Made by a program: the position numbers and the translations under genes | In this document: positions 12,369 to 22,880 of the stretch, one piece after another | Layout of the letters: every line of letters starts with the position of its first letter | Position numbering within the stretch: position 1 is the stretch's first letter | The notes under the pieces: model-generated | Told to the model about the DNA's origin: nothing | The model's database searches: none | Seen by the model: the letters and a program-made list of their open reading frames with translations, nothing else | NCBI GenBank assembly: GCA_020809705.1 | Contig: CP085828.1 | Span: forward strand, 2,976,001 to 3,040,000 | DNA length: 64,000 nt | Source of the DNA: Calonectria ilicicola | Taxonomy: Eukaryota; Ascomycota; Sordariomycetes; Hypocreales; Nectriaceae | Direction of reading: 5' to 3'

Positions 12369-14397
12369 ATGGTAGATTATAATAAAGATTGGAGACGCGA
12401 TGAGGACGATGAGGAGGATCAAGAGCTTGATGAGACAGCATGTTACTTTGACCCTCGTTTTAGTTTGTATCCACTAACCGGCTCCAGACCTACAAAGCAC
12501 AGAAAGATGCCATTCTTCTGGCAATTGAAGTGAGCGACTCTATGTTAGAGTCCCCGCCACATTCAGACTCCAAGAAAGCAGATAAGGACAGTCCTGTTCA
12601 GGCGGCCTTGAAATGCGCATACCATCTGATGGAGCAGCGCATTATTTCCAATCCCAAGGACATGATGGGTATACTTTTGTTTGGCACCGACAAGTCCAAG
12701 TTCCAGGATTCTACCGATGGAAGAAGTGGTTTGGGATATCCCCACTGTTATCTCTTCACAGACCTTGACGTCCCAGCTGCGGATGATGTCAAGGGGTTGA
12801 AAGCCTTGGTCGAAGAAGATGACGAAGATGAGGTCTTGAAGCCTTCATCCGAAGATGTTAGCATGGCGAATGTTCTCTTCTGTGCCAACCAGATCTTCAC
12901 GACCAAGGCAGCCAACTTTGGTAGTCGTCGCTTGTTCATTGTAACGGATAACGATAATCCCCATGCCATTGACAAACAAGCAAAATCTGCCGCTGCTGTA
13001 CGCGCAAAGGACTTGTATGATTTGGGAGTGATTATCGATCTCTTCCCAATAACTCGAGGCGATGCCAAGTTTGATGTCGCAAACTTTTATGATGTAAGAT
13101 CCAATATTCGGATTGCCTTGCCCTTAGCTCATCGTATTAGGACATTATTTATCGTGACCCAATTGGGGAAGCCAACATGACGGAAATTCGGACGTCAAAG
13201 TCTGGTGATGGCATCACCTTGCTTAATTCGCTGATCTCAAATGTCAATTCTAAGCAAACAGCGAAAAGAGCCCTCTTTTCAAACGTTCCCTTTGAAATCG
13301 CGCCAGGTTTGAGCATTTCTGTCAAGGGATACAATGTTATCCATCGACAAACTCCGGCTAGAACGTGCTACATTTGGCTGGATGGTGAGAAACCACAAAT
13401 TGCCACAGGCGAGACTACAAGAATTGCAGAAGACAGCACGAGGACCGTCGATAAACAAGAGATCAAGAAAGCATACAAGTTTGGCGGAGAATACGTCTAC
13501 TTTACACCCGAGGAGCAGAAATCCTTGAAAAACTTTGGATCGCCGGTAATTCGTATTATTGGATTCAAGCCTCGAAAATTTCTCTCAACGTGGGAAAGTG
13601 TAAAAAAGTCGACTTTCATCTTTCCCAGTGAGGAGGGATATGTTGGCTCAACTCGAGTTTTCACCTCGCTTTGGCAAAAGTTGCTCAAGGACGACAAGGT
13701 TGGAATCGCGTGGTGTATTGTCAGGGCTAATGCGCAGCCGATGTTGGCAGCCATAATCCCATCCAGGGAACGTTCGGACGATGAATCAGGAACGCCTTAT
13801 CTTCCCGCAGGCCTCTGGATTTACCCCTTGCCATTCCAGGATGACCTGAGAGAAATCAAGCCGCCGGGTGAGGCTGTAGCAAGCTCTGACGAGTTAAAAA
13901 CTCAAATGAGAACCATCGTGCAACAGCTCCAGCTGCCCAAGGCCATGTACAACCCGACAAAGTATCCAAATCCTGCTCTACAGTGGCATTACAAGATCTT
14001 GCAAGCTCTTGCTCTGGAGGAGGAGGTTCCAGAGAAGGTCGAAGACGCAACAGAGCCTAAATATAAGGCTATTAGCAAAAGAGCCGGGGGATATCTCGAA
14101 GATTGGTCCGAGACACTCGAGAATGAAGTTGGGAGCGTCGCCTCAAAGAAAGCACTGAAGCGGGAGGCAGACGACGAAGTAGACCGACCAGCCAAGAAAG
14201 GCAGGGCAGCGCAGGAGAAGCAATCTGGATCATCTTTTACTGTTGCCCAGCTCAAAGATTCAATCGATAATGGGGGGATCAACAAGATGACTGTAGTTCA
14301 GCTCAAGGATTTGCTGGCCATAAAGGGCTTGAGCATCAGTGGCAAGAAAGCGGACTTGATTGATAGAGTTGAGCAGTGGGTAGATGAGAACTCATGA
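12369..14397 (+). CDS. ku70: Ku70, DNA end-binding subunit
   Basis: Three exons, 12369..12437, 12488..13093 and 13141..14397, 643 residues. With Ku80 it forms the ring that binds DNA double-strand ends, starts non-homologous end joining and protects telomeres. Order of domains: an acidic N terminus ([19 protein letters not shown]), a von Willebrand-like alpha/beta domain (about residues 24-250, beginning [18 protein letters not shown]), the Ku beta-barrel core (about 260-480, with [14 protein letters not shown] and [13 protein letters not shown]), a basic linker with an NLS-like KKGRAAQEK, and a C-terminal SAP DNA-binding domain (about 608-640). Intron 1 needs a GC donor, GCATGT at 12438; no GT alternative keeps frame. 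Intron 2 is a normal 47 bp GT-AG intron. Length agrees with fungal Ku70. Confidence 0.93.
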
Positions 14398-15068
14398 CTG
14401 GTTGATGGATTTGTGGAAGTGTATGTTACGATTGTTGCTCAACGTCTAGAGCGGGCTGGCGTTTTGGATGATTTCGGTTTAAAGGCATCGTCTGCAACAG
14501 GAATCAATTTAAGCCCCGATTGGAATGATACCACCTGGGAATTTCTGCTGTTGAAGTGTTAGGGTTCGCAAGGTGCTGAAATTCATGTGGCGTCGTTGAT
14601 TCATGTTTATGGGTCGGAGAATCAATAAACACATTGTGTAACCCTCATCCGGTTGCTGTTTTTATTTATTCAAGAGACAGAAAAAAAGAATTCTCTCCAT
14701 ATCCCCTTTTTCGCCCATAGCGAATGTTTTTTCTGCAAGCCCCCATGGTTATGGTCGTTTCGCGACAGCAAGGTTGGTGTCGCTTCTGAGCCACCCCACA
14801 AGTCACAGCCTGAGGTAGCGCCTATCATGAAAGCTACCCTTACCCTTGCTCCTACTTTCTCCAGCACACCCCACCACGGCCTGCAACCCCCATCGCGTTT
14901 GCGCGACGTCAGCGTCACGAACTCTCAACGCTAACACTCGACGTCGCACTCGCGAGCCCATTGACGCAAACCGATCTAGAACCAACCACCTATACGGACC
15001 GGCTGTTCCGCCTTTACTGGCTTCCCGAATCGTGCCCCGACAGCGCGCGGCGCTGTCGAAGCCTCGCC
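14398..15068. other. Tandem intergenic region
   Basis: Holds the ku70 3' end and the promoter and leader of the next gene. The open frame of the next gene continues upstream to about 14961 but has no ATG before 15069. Nothing else is visible. Confidence 0.5.
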
Positions 15069-18000
15069 ATGCCCGACTTCCTCGCCAGCTTTAACTTGAG
15101 TGCGCAAACAGTCGCCCCATCCCACAGTCCGTCTTGCGACTCGATCGACGACCTGCAGCGGCGGCTGCGCACAGCCTTCGATGAAAAGGTGACGCCAACA
15201 AGAGCCGAACACATCTCGACCATTCTGGAGTTTCGGGCTCTTGCCCAGTTTACCTTGTCCATACCGGAGCCCGAAAACGGAGCCATCGAAGGCTTGAATA
15301 ACATTGATCCATCGCTGGGAGGAATACAGCCTGCAACTGCATCCGAGACGCAAGATGAGAGACAAGTATCGCGAGTGGTAGGAGCTCACGAGGCATTGAT
15401 GAACCAACCAAAGGACAATCCGATTCTCCAGAGATCGGTTGCCAAGCACATGATAACCGCCATTAGCGCAATTGATGGCAGCACCTGGGCTGTCCGGGAA
15501 GTGTCTTTTGGGAGCCAGGGTTGGACATTCACATATTTGTGCAAAGAGTCTTGCCAACAATGGAGTCGCGCACATGCAAAGACCGCGGCGAAGTTGATAG
15601 TTGGAGAGTATAGTCTGCGAGAACCGGATCTGGTCCTGAGTAGTCGGCCCGCCTTTGATTGTAGGGGTTCAGTGACGATTTCCTTTAATCGAGATAGCCG
15701 CACTATTTCGATTAAATATGATCATACCCCATTACACAAGACTGTTGCCGAGTTATCTGAATACTTCAGACCCCCTCCCCGTCAACTTGGGCCAGGAGCC
15801 GAAAGGCAGCCTCAACAAAACACGCAGCAGCAAAAAACACCTAGGAAATCAAGAACAGAGAGAAGAGCGCAGGAAGAAAAGACCAGTTCTCGAAAAAGGA
15901 AAAAGAACAGTGATGCGACGAGCCAAAATGCAGCACCCATGGCGGCAATGCAAGTGATAGAATTTCAAGCACTACCCGAACCTGCAGGAACAGAAAATGG
16001 TGCATCTACCGCAGACGATACCCAGGCAATAAATGCCCTTGCCCAGATCCAGAATTCAGACCAACACACTGCAGACCTTGAGCAAGATCAGCCAGCATCT
16101 GTCAACTACCCGCAACAGTTGTTAGACGGAACCTCTGCAACAGCAGCAGCTCAAACCAGGTCTTCGACGAGGAGTTCTCAACCCCCTCCTGGTGTCATCT
16201 TCCCAGTGAACATCACGCCAGCCGAAGCAGCACGACGTCGAGATGCGGCTACCGCCTTGCTTTCTGACGCTGGTGTGCCTCCAGACTCACTCTCAGCCGA
16301 GCAATTCAGCATCTTTTCCAACCAATCACCAGAACTCCAGAAGGAATCACTTAATATGCTTATACAGTATGGTGCAGAGAGGTTGCGCATCGTCCATCCT
16401 GGCACTAAGGGGGGATCGACGGCTGGCCAAACTAGCTCTACATCAAATTCAACCCTGAGCGGTCACTCTGTGTCGCCCCAGCCGACTACTGCAGACGAAC
16501 TGGTTCCCCAGTCTGGTAGCTCTGATGCTGGACATGTGTCTGCGCCAGGAGCTGGAGACAATGAGGTGGGCATGAACCAGGTTGGATCATCAAAGAAGCC
16601 GAGGAGAAAGATGGGGAAATCACGTAATGCTTGCTTCCCGTGTAAAGCAAGGAAAGTCAAGGTAAGGGGATCCTGTATCTTCCCTGCAAACAACGTGAAC
16701 TAATTATGAGAAAAGTGTCCAAGAGAACGTCCGGTTTGCAGCGAGTGTCAAACTGCAAACCAGACATGTGAATACGCACCACAAAAGCCAAGAAAGCAAA
16801 AAAAGAAAACGGATGTCGACACGATGGAAATGGAAGTTGAAGGAGGAGAGGAGGAAGCTATTGACGAAGATGCCGAGGGATACGAGCCTAACCATGATGA
16901 GACTATCCAGAACCCGTCTCACGAGTATTCGTCATCTTCTCACATCCCTGCTACCGATCCTTTATTGCTGAACGCTGAACAAACAGACCGGCCCCTTTAC
17001 GCAGCACAAGACGACTACGTACAAGCGAGACCTGGCCTATCCTTACCACATCATGATGGTGTTACTGTGGCCCCTCATAATGTTCTGGCGGACCCTACTC
17101 GGCACCCTGGACACCAGGCTATTTCTGGTGGCGCGGATACTGCTTCTACAACGCAGGAAAGATGGGGGGTTGGCGACTCTGTTTCGCGCACTAGACGGAG
17201 TCTACCTTCTGGGCCTGGTCGCGCAGGACCCCAAGCCGCTCCTTTTGAGAACAGCCAGTCTTCATCAAATGGCTCTGTGAGGGGAAATTACAGTGGCCAA
17301 GCAACGTCCACAGCTTCAAGGCCAGAGCAGATGCCAGATTCTGGTGGCAGAGTATCTCCAAGCGTGAATCACTACCGAGCAACCGGGTCTCATGAGATCC
17401 GGGATGGAATGCGACAAGCCTCAGCACTAGCACAGGCCGCTATACAACAGCACCACTCCCCAACAACTGCTACTGCTGCCATATCAGCCCAGACTAATAG
17501 ATCACCATTCCAAAACACTAGTACCAATCATACAACATCGCGCCAGGACCAGAGAACCCAGTCACACAATCAGTCGACTGGAGTTTATCCGCCACCTCCT
17601 AACCCAATTCATCACTCCCGAACTAATAGTTCAGGAAACCAAACCTTTGACCGCACCAACCGAGTATCGACACACAACGCCTATAGCCATTATAGTACAA
17701 ATGCCAAGACAAGCCACCAAGCAAACCAAGGAACTGGCGGACATGAGTCGAGTTTACAAATGCGAGGGACATCTTCTGTGACCACCACCCAATCACCCAG
17801 CCAAACTTTGGCATCAGCGTCCATGGCTGCCCCATCAACGTCTTCCTATGCAGCGTCTTCTAACCACTGGTCAGGATCACGAGTGGGCAATGGTCGTGCT
17901 CATGGCTCTGCATCTGTATATCATACAGAGAGCACCTACGCTCAACCATCCTCGTCAAATATTGGCTCCGATTCTAGAAAAACCCACGACACCACTTCTA

Positions 18001-18188
18001 GAACGCAATTTACTCGCTCTGGTAGTGGTTCTTTCAGTCAACAACAACAAAGTTATTCATCATACCCACCACCTCAGCATCAACAAACCGAAGAATCCAA
18101 TCAGCCGTCAAGTTGGTACAATTTTAATAATTCAAACTCGTCATCTTTTACTTCAGCAAACAATTCATCAGGCTATTCATGGTCTTGA
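15069..18188 (+). CDS. Large regulator with a central Zn2Cys6 cluster
   Basis: Two exons, 15069..16661 and 16716..18188, 1021 residues; I cannot assign it to a named gene. Residues about 1-250 look folded (including STWAVREVSFGSQGWTFTYL and SVTISFNRDSRTISIKYDHT). Next come a basic NLS-like stretch (about 270-305), a Ser/Thr/Gln-rich linker and, about residues 385-450, a helical segment. Around residues 522-549 sits a complete fungal zinc cluster, C-X2-C-X6-C-X6-C-X2-C-X6-C (Cys 522, 525, 532, 539, 542, 549), followed by a basic stretch PQKPRKQKKK. The C-terminal 450 residues are Ser/Thr/Asn/Gln-rich and disordered, ending in Tyr/Ser repeats. The single intron, with a GTAAGG donor and CTAAT branch site, splits the cluster between its second and third cysteines. 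No fungal-specific TF (MHR) domain is visible. A DNA-binding regulator is likely; its targets are unknown. Confidence 0.8.
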
Positions 18189-18649
18189 GCCCGCCAAGGT
18201 AAATTTGGCTCAACGGAGTTATTGTGCATTATTCAAGGAGTTGCATTGTGCGAGCAGCGAATGGAATCAAGGAATGGATCATGAAATGGAAATGGGTTCA
18301 GTTTTTCTCTACGGTTCTTTTTCTTTTTGGGCATATTTAGACGGCATGTGGAGAGTTCTCAATGTACATTTTGTGAGGTGATATCCCAAGTGCTTCCGTC
18401 ATGTCTGCGGGACTCGATGAGCCCCAGTTTTGATTCGGAAAGGGAATTCATGATGATGAGTGGATTGCATTTCTTCTCAATTATGCTATTATTATACTTG
18501 CGCGATGCGTACTAAACCCTTTACTTATTCCATCAATCCCATCCCTTTATGGTATCTAAAATCCAAACTTCCCACCAGTATGCCCACCAGTATGCCACCT
18601 CATTTATTTTCATATCACATTACCGAGGTTGAGTTCCATATGTTGTTAA
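18189..18649. other. Convergent intergenic region
   Basis: Two 3' ends meet here: the Zn2Cys6 regulator and the MFS transporter. AT-rich, with no gene seen. Confidence 0.5.
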
Positions 18650-20645
18650 TTATTCCTCCGGATTGGAGAGAGCGAACTTGCTCAGAGACCGAAGCCTGGA
18701 ACCATAGAAATATAGGAGCCAGATACCGATGATGCCAATGACACTCAAGCCGCCTAGGAGACTTGTTCCCTTGGCAACACCCAAGTTGCCGTAGAGCGGG
18801 TGCGCAAACAGAACGCTACCGCATGCAAGGGCACTGCGGAAGAAGTCGTTGGCTGCGAACAAGCTGGCGGCATACATGGGGTAGCTCAGCGGGATGTAGA
18901 CGAAGATGCACTGCATGACGATGAAGACGGTGGCACCGTAGATGGTGATACCAATGGTCGGCACGATCCAGTGAATGGACTCTCGCGCAGTCCAAGCAAA
19001 GAGGAACAGGCCAATGGTAGGTCCGATGGATGCGGGCAGGGCTGGGAGGAGTCTAGACTCCTGGACAGGCCAGCCATACTTGGCGATGCGGCGGTCCATA
19101 TAGTAGTGAAGGTAGGCGGTATACACGCCGACGCCAATCAGGCAAGAGACCATGATACAAAGGAAGACGAGACCGATCTGACCCAGGTTCATGTTGTAGT
19201 AGACAGGGTAGACCAAGGGAAACACCTCAAAGACTGTTGGCGGAGAGTCAGTACATGAAGCTATGACAAGGGTAGCATTGTGAGGAAAAAAAAAACTTAC
19301 AGGAGTAGTAAATGCCGTAAATAATTGCAGTGTAGATCTGGACAAAGAGGACAGCGGGATCCTTGAGGGTGATCTCAATGGGCTTGATGAGGGCATCAAG
19401 TGCAACTGCGGACAGCTTCATATTGCGCTGGTCGATTTCACTCTGGGACATGAAGCGATCGTTGTTGGTCAGCTTGCGGAGGCGCTGAGCTCGTCGCAAC
19501 AGGATGTTGGCGGCGCTAGTTTCGGGAAGCACGAGGAACATGACGATGAAGACGGGAGCCGATGCCCAGATGCTGATGTAGAGGGACCAGCGCCATCCCT
19601 CGACGGGGACGGCGAATCCACTCAGGAGAGGACCGAGGGCAGCTAGAGAGAGATGTATATGTCAGTTACTGTTTACATGTCAAAATAAAGGGGAGTTGTT
19701 CAGATAATACTCACGTCCACAGTATGCGGCAGAGACCCAAGCCATCATGGCGTAAGGGAGAGCCATCAAGCTATACATGTCACCAAGCGAGGCGCCTCCA
19801 GAAGCCAGACAGGGCGAGCCAAAGAATCCCTGGAGGAATCGCAGGACCATGAGGCCGGCGTAGTTGTTGACGAGCGCAGTGGGAATGGAGATGATGACGA
19901 ACAGGAACATGGTGACGATGTACACGGGGTTGCGGCCAATGCGAGGGATCTCACTTAGGGGAGAGAACAGCAAGGGGCCGACACCGTAGCCAAGCACATA
20001 GAGCGACAGACCGAGGGTGGCCTTGAGCTGGCTGACGCCAAACTTTTCCATGACGCCCTCGGTCGAGGACGTGTAGATGGCCGACGATGTGTAGACGACG
20101 AAGGTGTAAAAGCAGATGAGCAGGGCAATGCCACCACGCTTCTTGTCAGTCCAGTTCTGCGGGTTGTCTGGGTCGTCGCTGTAGTACCAGTCGACAAGGA
20201 TGGCGCCATCTTTGGTGCGCTTGGGGACCACGGGGATCGACTTGACCTTTTCGAGCTCGTGCTGCTCGTCAGCGCGAAGGCGATCAATGGTGTAGGGCTC
20301 CGTGTCTTGGACAGAGCGCGTGCGGTGGAGCTGGATGGGAGGGGGGTCTGCCTCTTCAATCTTCTCCTGCTCGGCCTCGCGGTCTTTCTTGCTGGGCTTG
20401 GAGTCCCCCGCGACTTCAGCGTCCTCTGCGGTGACGGAAGAGGCCGATGAGCCTACGACGGTGTTGTTACTGGTGAGATTGTTCTGGCCATCTTCTGTGA
20501 TAACGGCATCTGGGTTGTTCAGGAGGATAATCCATGGCTCGGGGAGCCTAAAATCAGCCTTTTCCTCGGGGTATTGGAGGTAACGGTTTCGTGTGACGAA
20601 GCGAATAAGCTTGCCCAAGGGGGCCTCACGAATGAGGGCCGCCAT
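18650..20645 (-). CDS. MFS transporter, DHA1 (drug:H+ antiporter) type
   Basis: Three exons, complement(18650..19233, 19301..19642, 19715..20645), 618 residues. Likely a plasma-membrane proton-coupled exporter of drugs or polyamines; the substrate cannot be read from sequence. Residues about 1-165 form a long cytosolic N terminus with acidic and Ser-rich parts and the block WYYSDDPDNPQNWTDKKR, typical of fungal DHA1 carriers. About twelve hydrophobic segments follow. Motif A-like SPLSEIPRIGRNPVY lies after helix 2; the helix 4 region shows RFLQGFFGSPCLASGGASLGD; after the first intron the motif C-like ALGPLLSGF appears, followed by GWRW and LVLPETSAANILLRRA. Both introns are GT-AG (72 and 67 bp) and fix the frame. 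It stands alone beside no biosynthetic cluster. Confidence 0.88.
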
Positions 20646-22419
20646 TGCTGCTGGTCTTGCTGGCGGATTGCGCGTCCAAGTAGGATCGAGAAGCGGGAAG
20701 GGGGGGTTGATTTCGGATAACTCAAATCCAAGTACACGAGAGATGATAGGATGTCGTGTAGTATATATCAAATATGCTTTTAATCCTCCCTTCTTAATTG
20801 TGGGATTAAGATTAAGAGGCTGGGCTGAGCTGGTTTGAACTCCTCCATCATCGAGATCTTGCCGTCTCTTATATCTATCCATCCGACGCCAAGGTGGTGG
20901 CTGGATTTGGCATCCCCCCTCTCCCCCCCCCCCCCCACAACCGCCAACTAGCAGGAAATTACAAAACAAACATGCAGCTCCAGGTTGCTTGACTGCTAGG
21001 TAATCATCATTGCTCACTCATGTCCTTCCCAAATCCGAAGCACCACGGAGCTAGCGTCGACCGAGTCCGAGCCTTAGTCACAGAATCCCGGCAGCATGGA
21101 AGCGAAAAGACGCCCACCAAGGACAGCGCTAATTCATCATTCACGCCAGTTATGCAGTGTTGGCAGTGTTGGTATGGGCCAGTGTGAGCACCAGTGTGAG
21201 CGCCAGTCGGACGAATTCGACGGTTGGGGCTTACCAATCGGGTCCGATGTGCAGTCGACGAGTTAGTGGCGGCTCGATATTAGCGAGAAGATCAGAAGCA
21301 ACGGCTGGTGGACTAGTGGGCAGACAAGGCTCCGATGGGTGTCGGTATTACTCAGAATGCCGGGTGGGTTACATGTACCAACCGTGCATCATGATGACAA
21401 TCATGGCCCGTCCAAGATGATGTTAGCGCCGCGAGACAACCGTATCTCACACCCTTTAGGTCCTTGCTGCTACAGAACGGTCTGGACCTAAGCGGAGTTT
21501 AGGGCTGACGCAAGCTTGTGGGCGTCTCTGGTTGGCCGGAATACAGTTATCCCCGTGTCATATCTCCCAGAACTCTGGGATGCATGTAGGGAGCTGAAGT
21601 GACTGTCAAAAGCTTTTTGCTGCACACCCGTCATTCTATCAAATGTAAGGTTATCTTGAATTGGTAATGGTTTTGACGTAGGATTATACACTGCCACATG
21701 ATTGCTACGAGCAATTCGGCCGAGTCGAGTCTGACACCTGAATCCATTGAGCACTGTTATTGTCTTTGATAGATACGGCCAGCTGCATTGGTGTCGTAGC
21801 GAGGTAGCCCTGGCTGCTGTGCAGCCGCTGTGGCCCTTCGTCCCTGTCCCCGCCCAATGAAGATCTGTGAGCGCTAATATGAGATCCAACTTGGCTCTTA
21901 CAGAGCGCCCAGACCAAGACATTTGATCCCAATGACGGCATATGCCGCCATTTTTGCATGGCCTCACTCATCACCACCCTGTCGTTCGTTCATTGTCGCC
22001 CAGTGCGTGCGTGCAGTGGCTGCATCAAGCTCGGTGCTGTGTTGTTTCCCCAGACGCCAGGTGATTTTCTTCTTCTTCTTCTTCCTTTTTCTCTGAATCA
22101 GCACTAATTATGAAGCACACTCCCCACGGCCTACGTCATCCCGCCAAGCCATCTTGTTGTTGAGACGCTGTCGCGTTATGCTCGGAGAGGGCTGCTAAAC
22201 CGTCCGAGCCCAAAGTACACTGAGCTTGCCTAATCGGGAAACAACTGCCCCATATCGCCAACTTGATTTATAACCATCGGTCTCAATGTCCCACCGCCCA
22301 TGCTGCTTGATTTATCCAGCACATAGCGCTAAAAAGAAAAAAAACCCATCATTTCAGTTGCTCGTCGTATTCTCTTACAAAGTCGTATATAGTACAATAT
22401 TTACATGCGTGGTGAGTCA
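20646..22419. other. Intergenic region, MFS upstream side
   Basis: About 1.8 kb with the MFS transporter promoter on its left side. A run of about twelve or more C residues lies near 20924-20937. A small CTT repeat lies near 22067-22084. Remaining open frames are short and show no coding character. Confidence 0.5.
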
Positions 22420-22797
22420 CTACGCCGTATCGTCGGCATCTCGCCGAGCGAGGTTGCTTTGGGTCCTGAACCAGATCCTTGGTTTCCTCTGTCGCATTTT
22501 TTGAGATCCAATAAGCACCTCCTCCACCTTGATAAACTCGAGGCCATTGGGCTTCAGCTGTCACACATTAGAATTGATTGGCACTCCTTGCGGCCGCTCC
22601 ATGTGCCAACCAATATTGAGATTGAGCCCCCCTTCGCATCGGAAAGCCCGGGGCAGGCTTACGAGGTAGACATAAAAAAGGGTGTGTATCGAGTTTGGAG
22701 GTGGCCATTCGTGCCGAGCTCTGGAAATTCGTACACTTCGTTGGTCTCTGAAGCATAATGCCATACTGTACTCGGAGTTGGAGTTCGCCTCGACCAT
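22420..22797 (-). CDS. Candidate small two-exon gene, 90 residues
   Basis: Possible gene complement(22420..22557, 22663..22797), not recognised. The second exon encodes 45 residues of plausible conserved character (LKPNGLEFIKVEEVLIGS, then a basic RQRKPRIWFRTQS) before a TAG stop. It is preceded by a convincing 3' splice site: CTAAT branch sequence, then GTGACAG. The best donor upstream is GTAAGC at 22662, giving a 105 bp intron in phase 0 and a first exon that starts MVEANSNSEYSMALCFRDQ. It lies 83 bp downstream of the PPR-like gene on the same strand, so it could also be its 3' UTR. Other frames are open too: the plus strand has a 117-codon frame here, and a second minus-strand frame also survives the splice. 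The first exon is the weaker half of the model. Confidence 0.35.
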
Positions 22798-22880
22798 CTC
22801 AACGGCCTCGGACCATTTGCCGCATTATTTGTAACTCTGGGAACCCCATGCTTCTAGCTGACCACCAAGCTGCCATTGCA

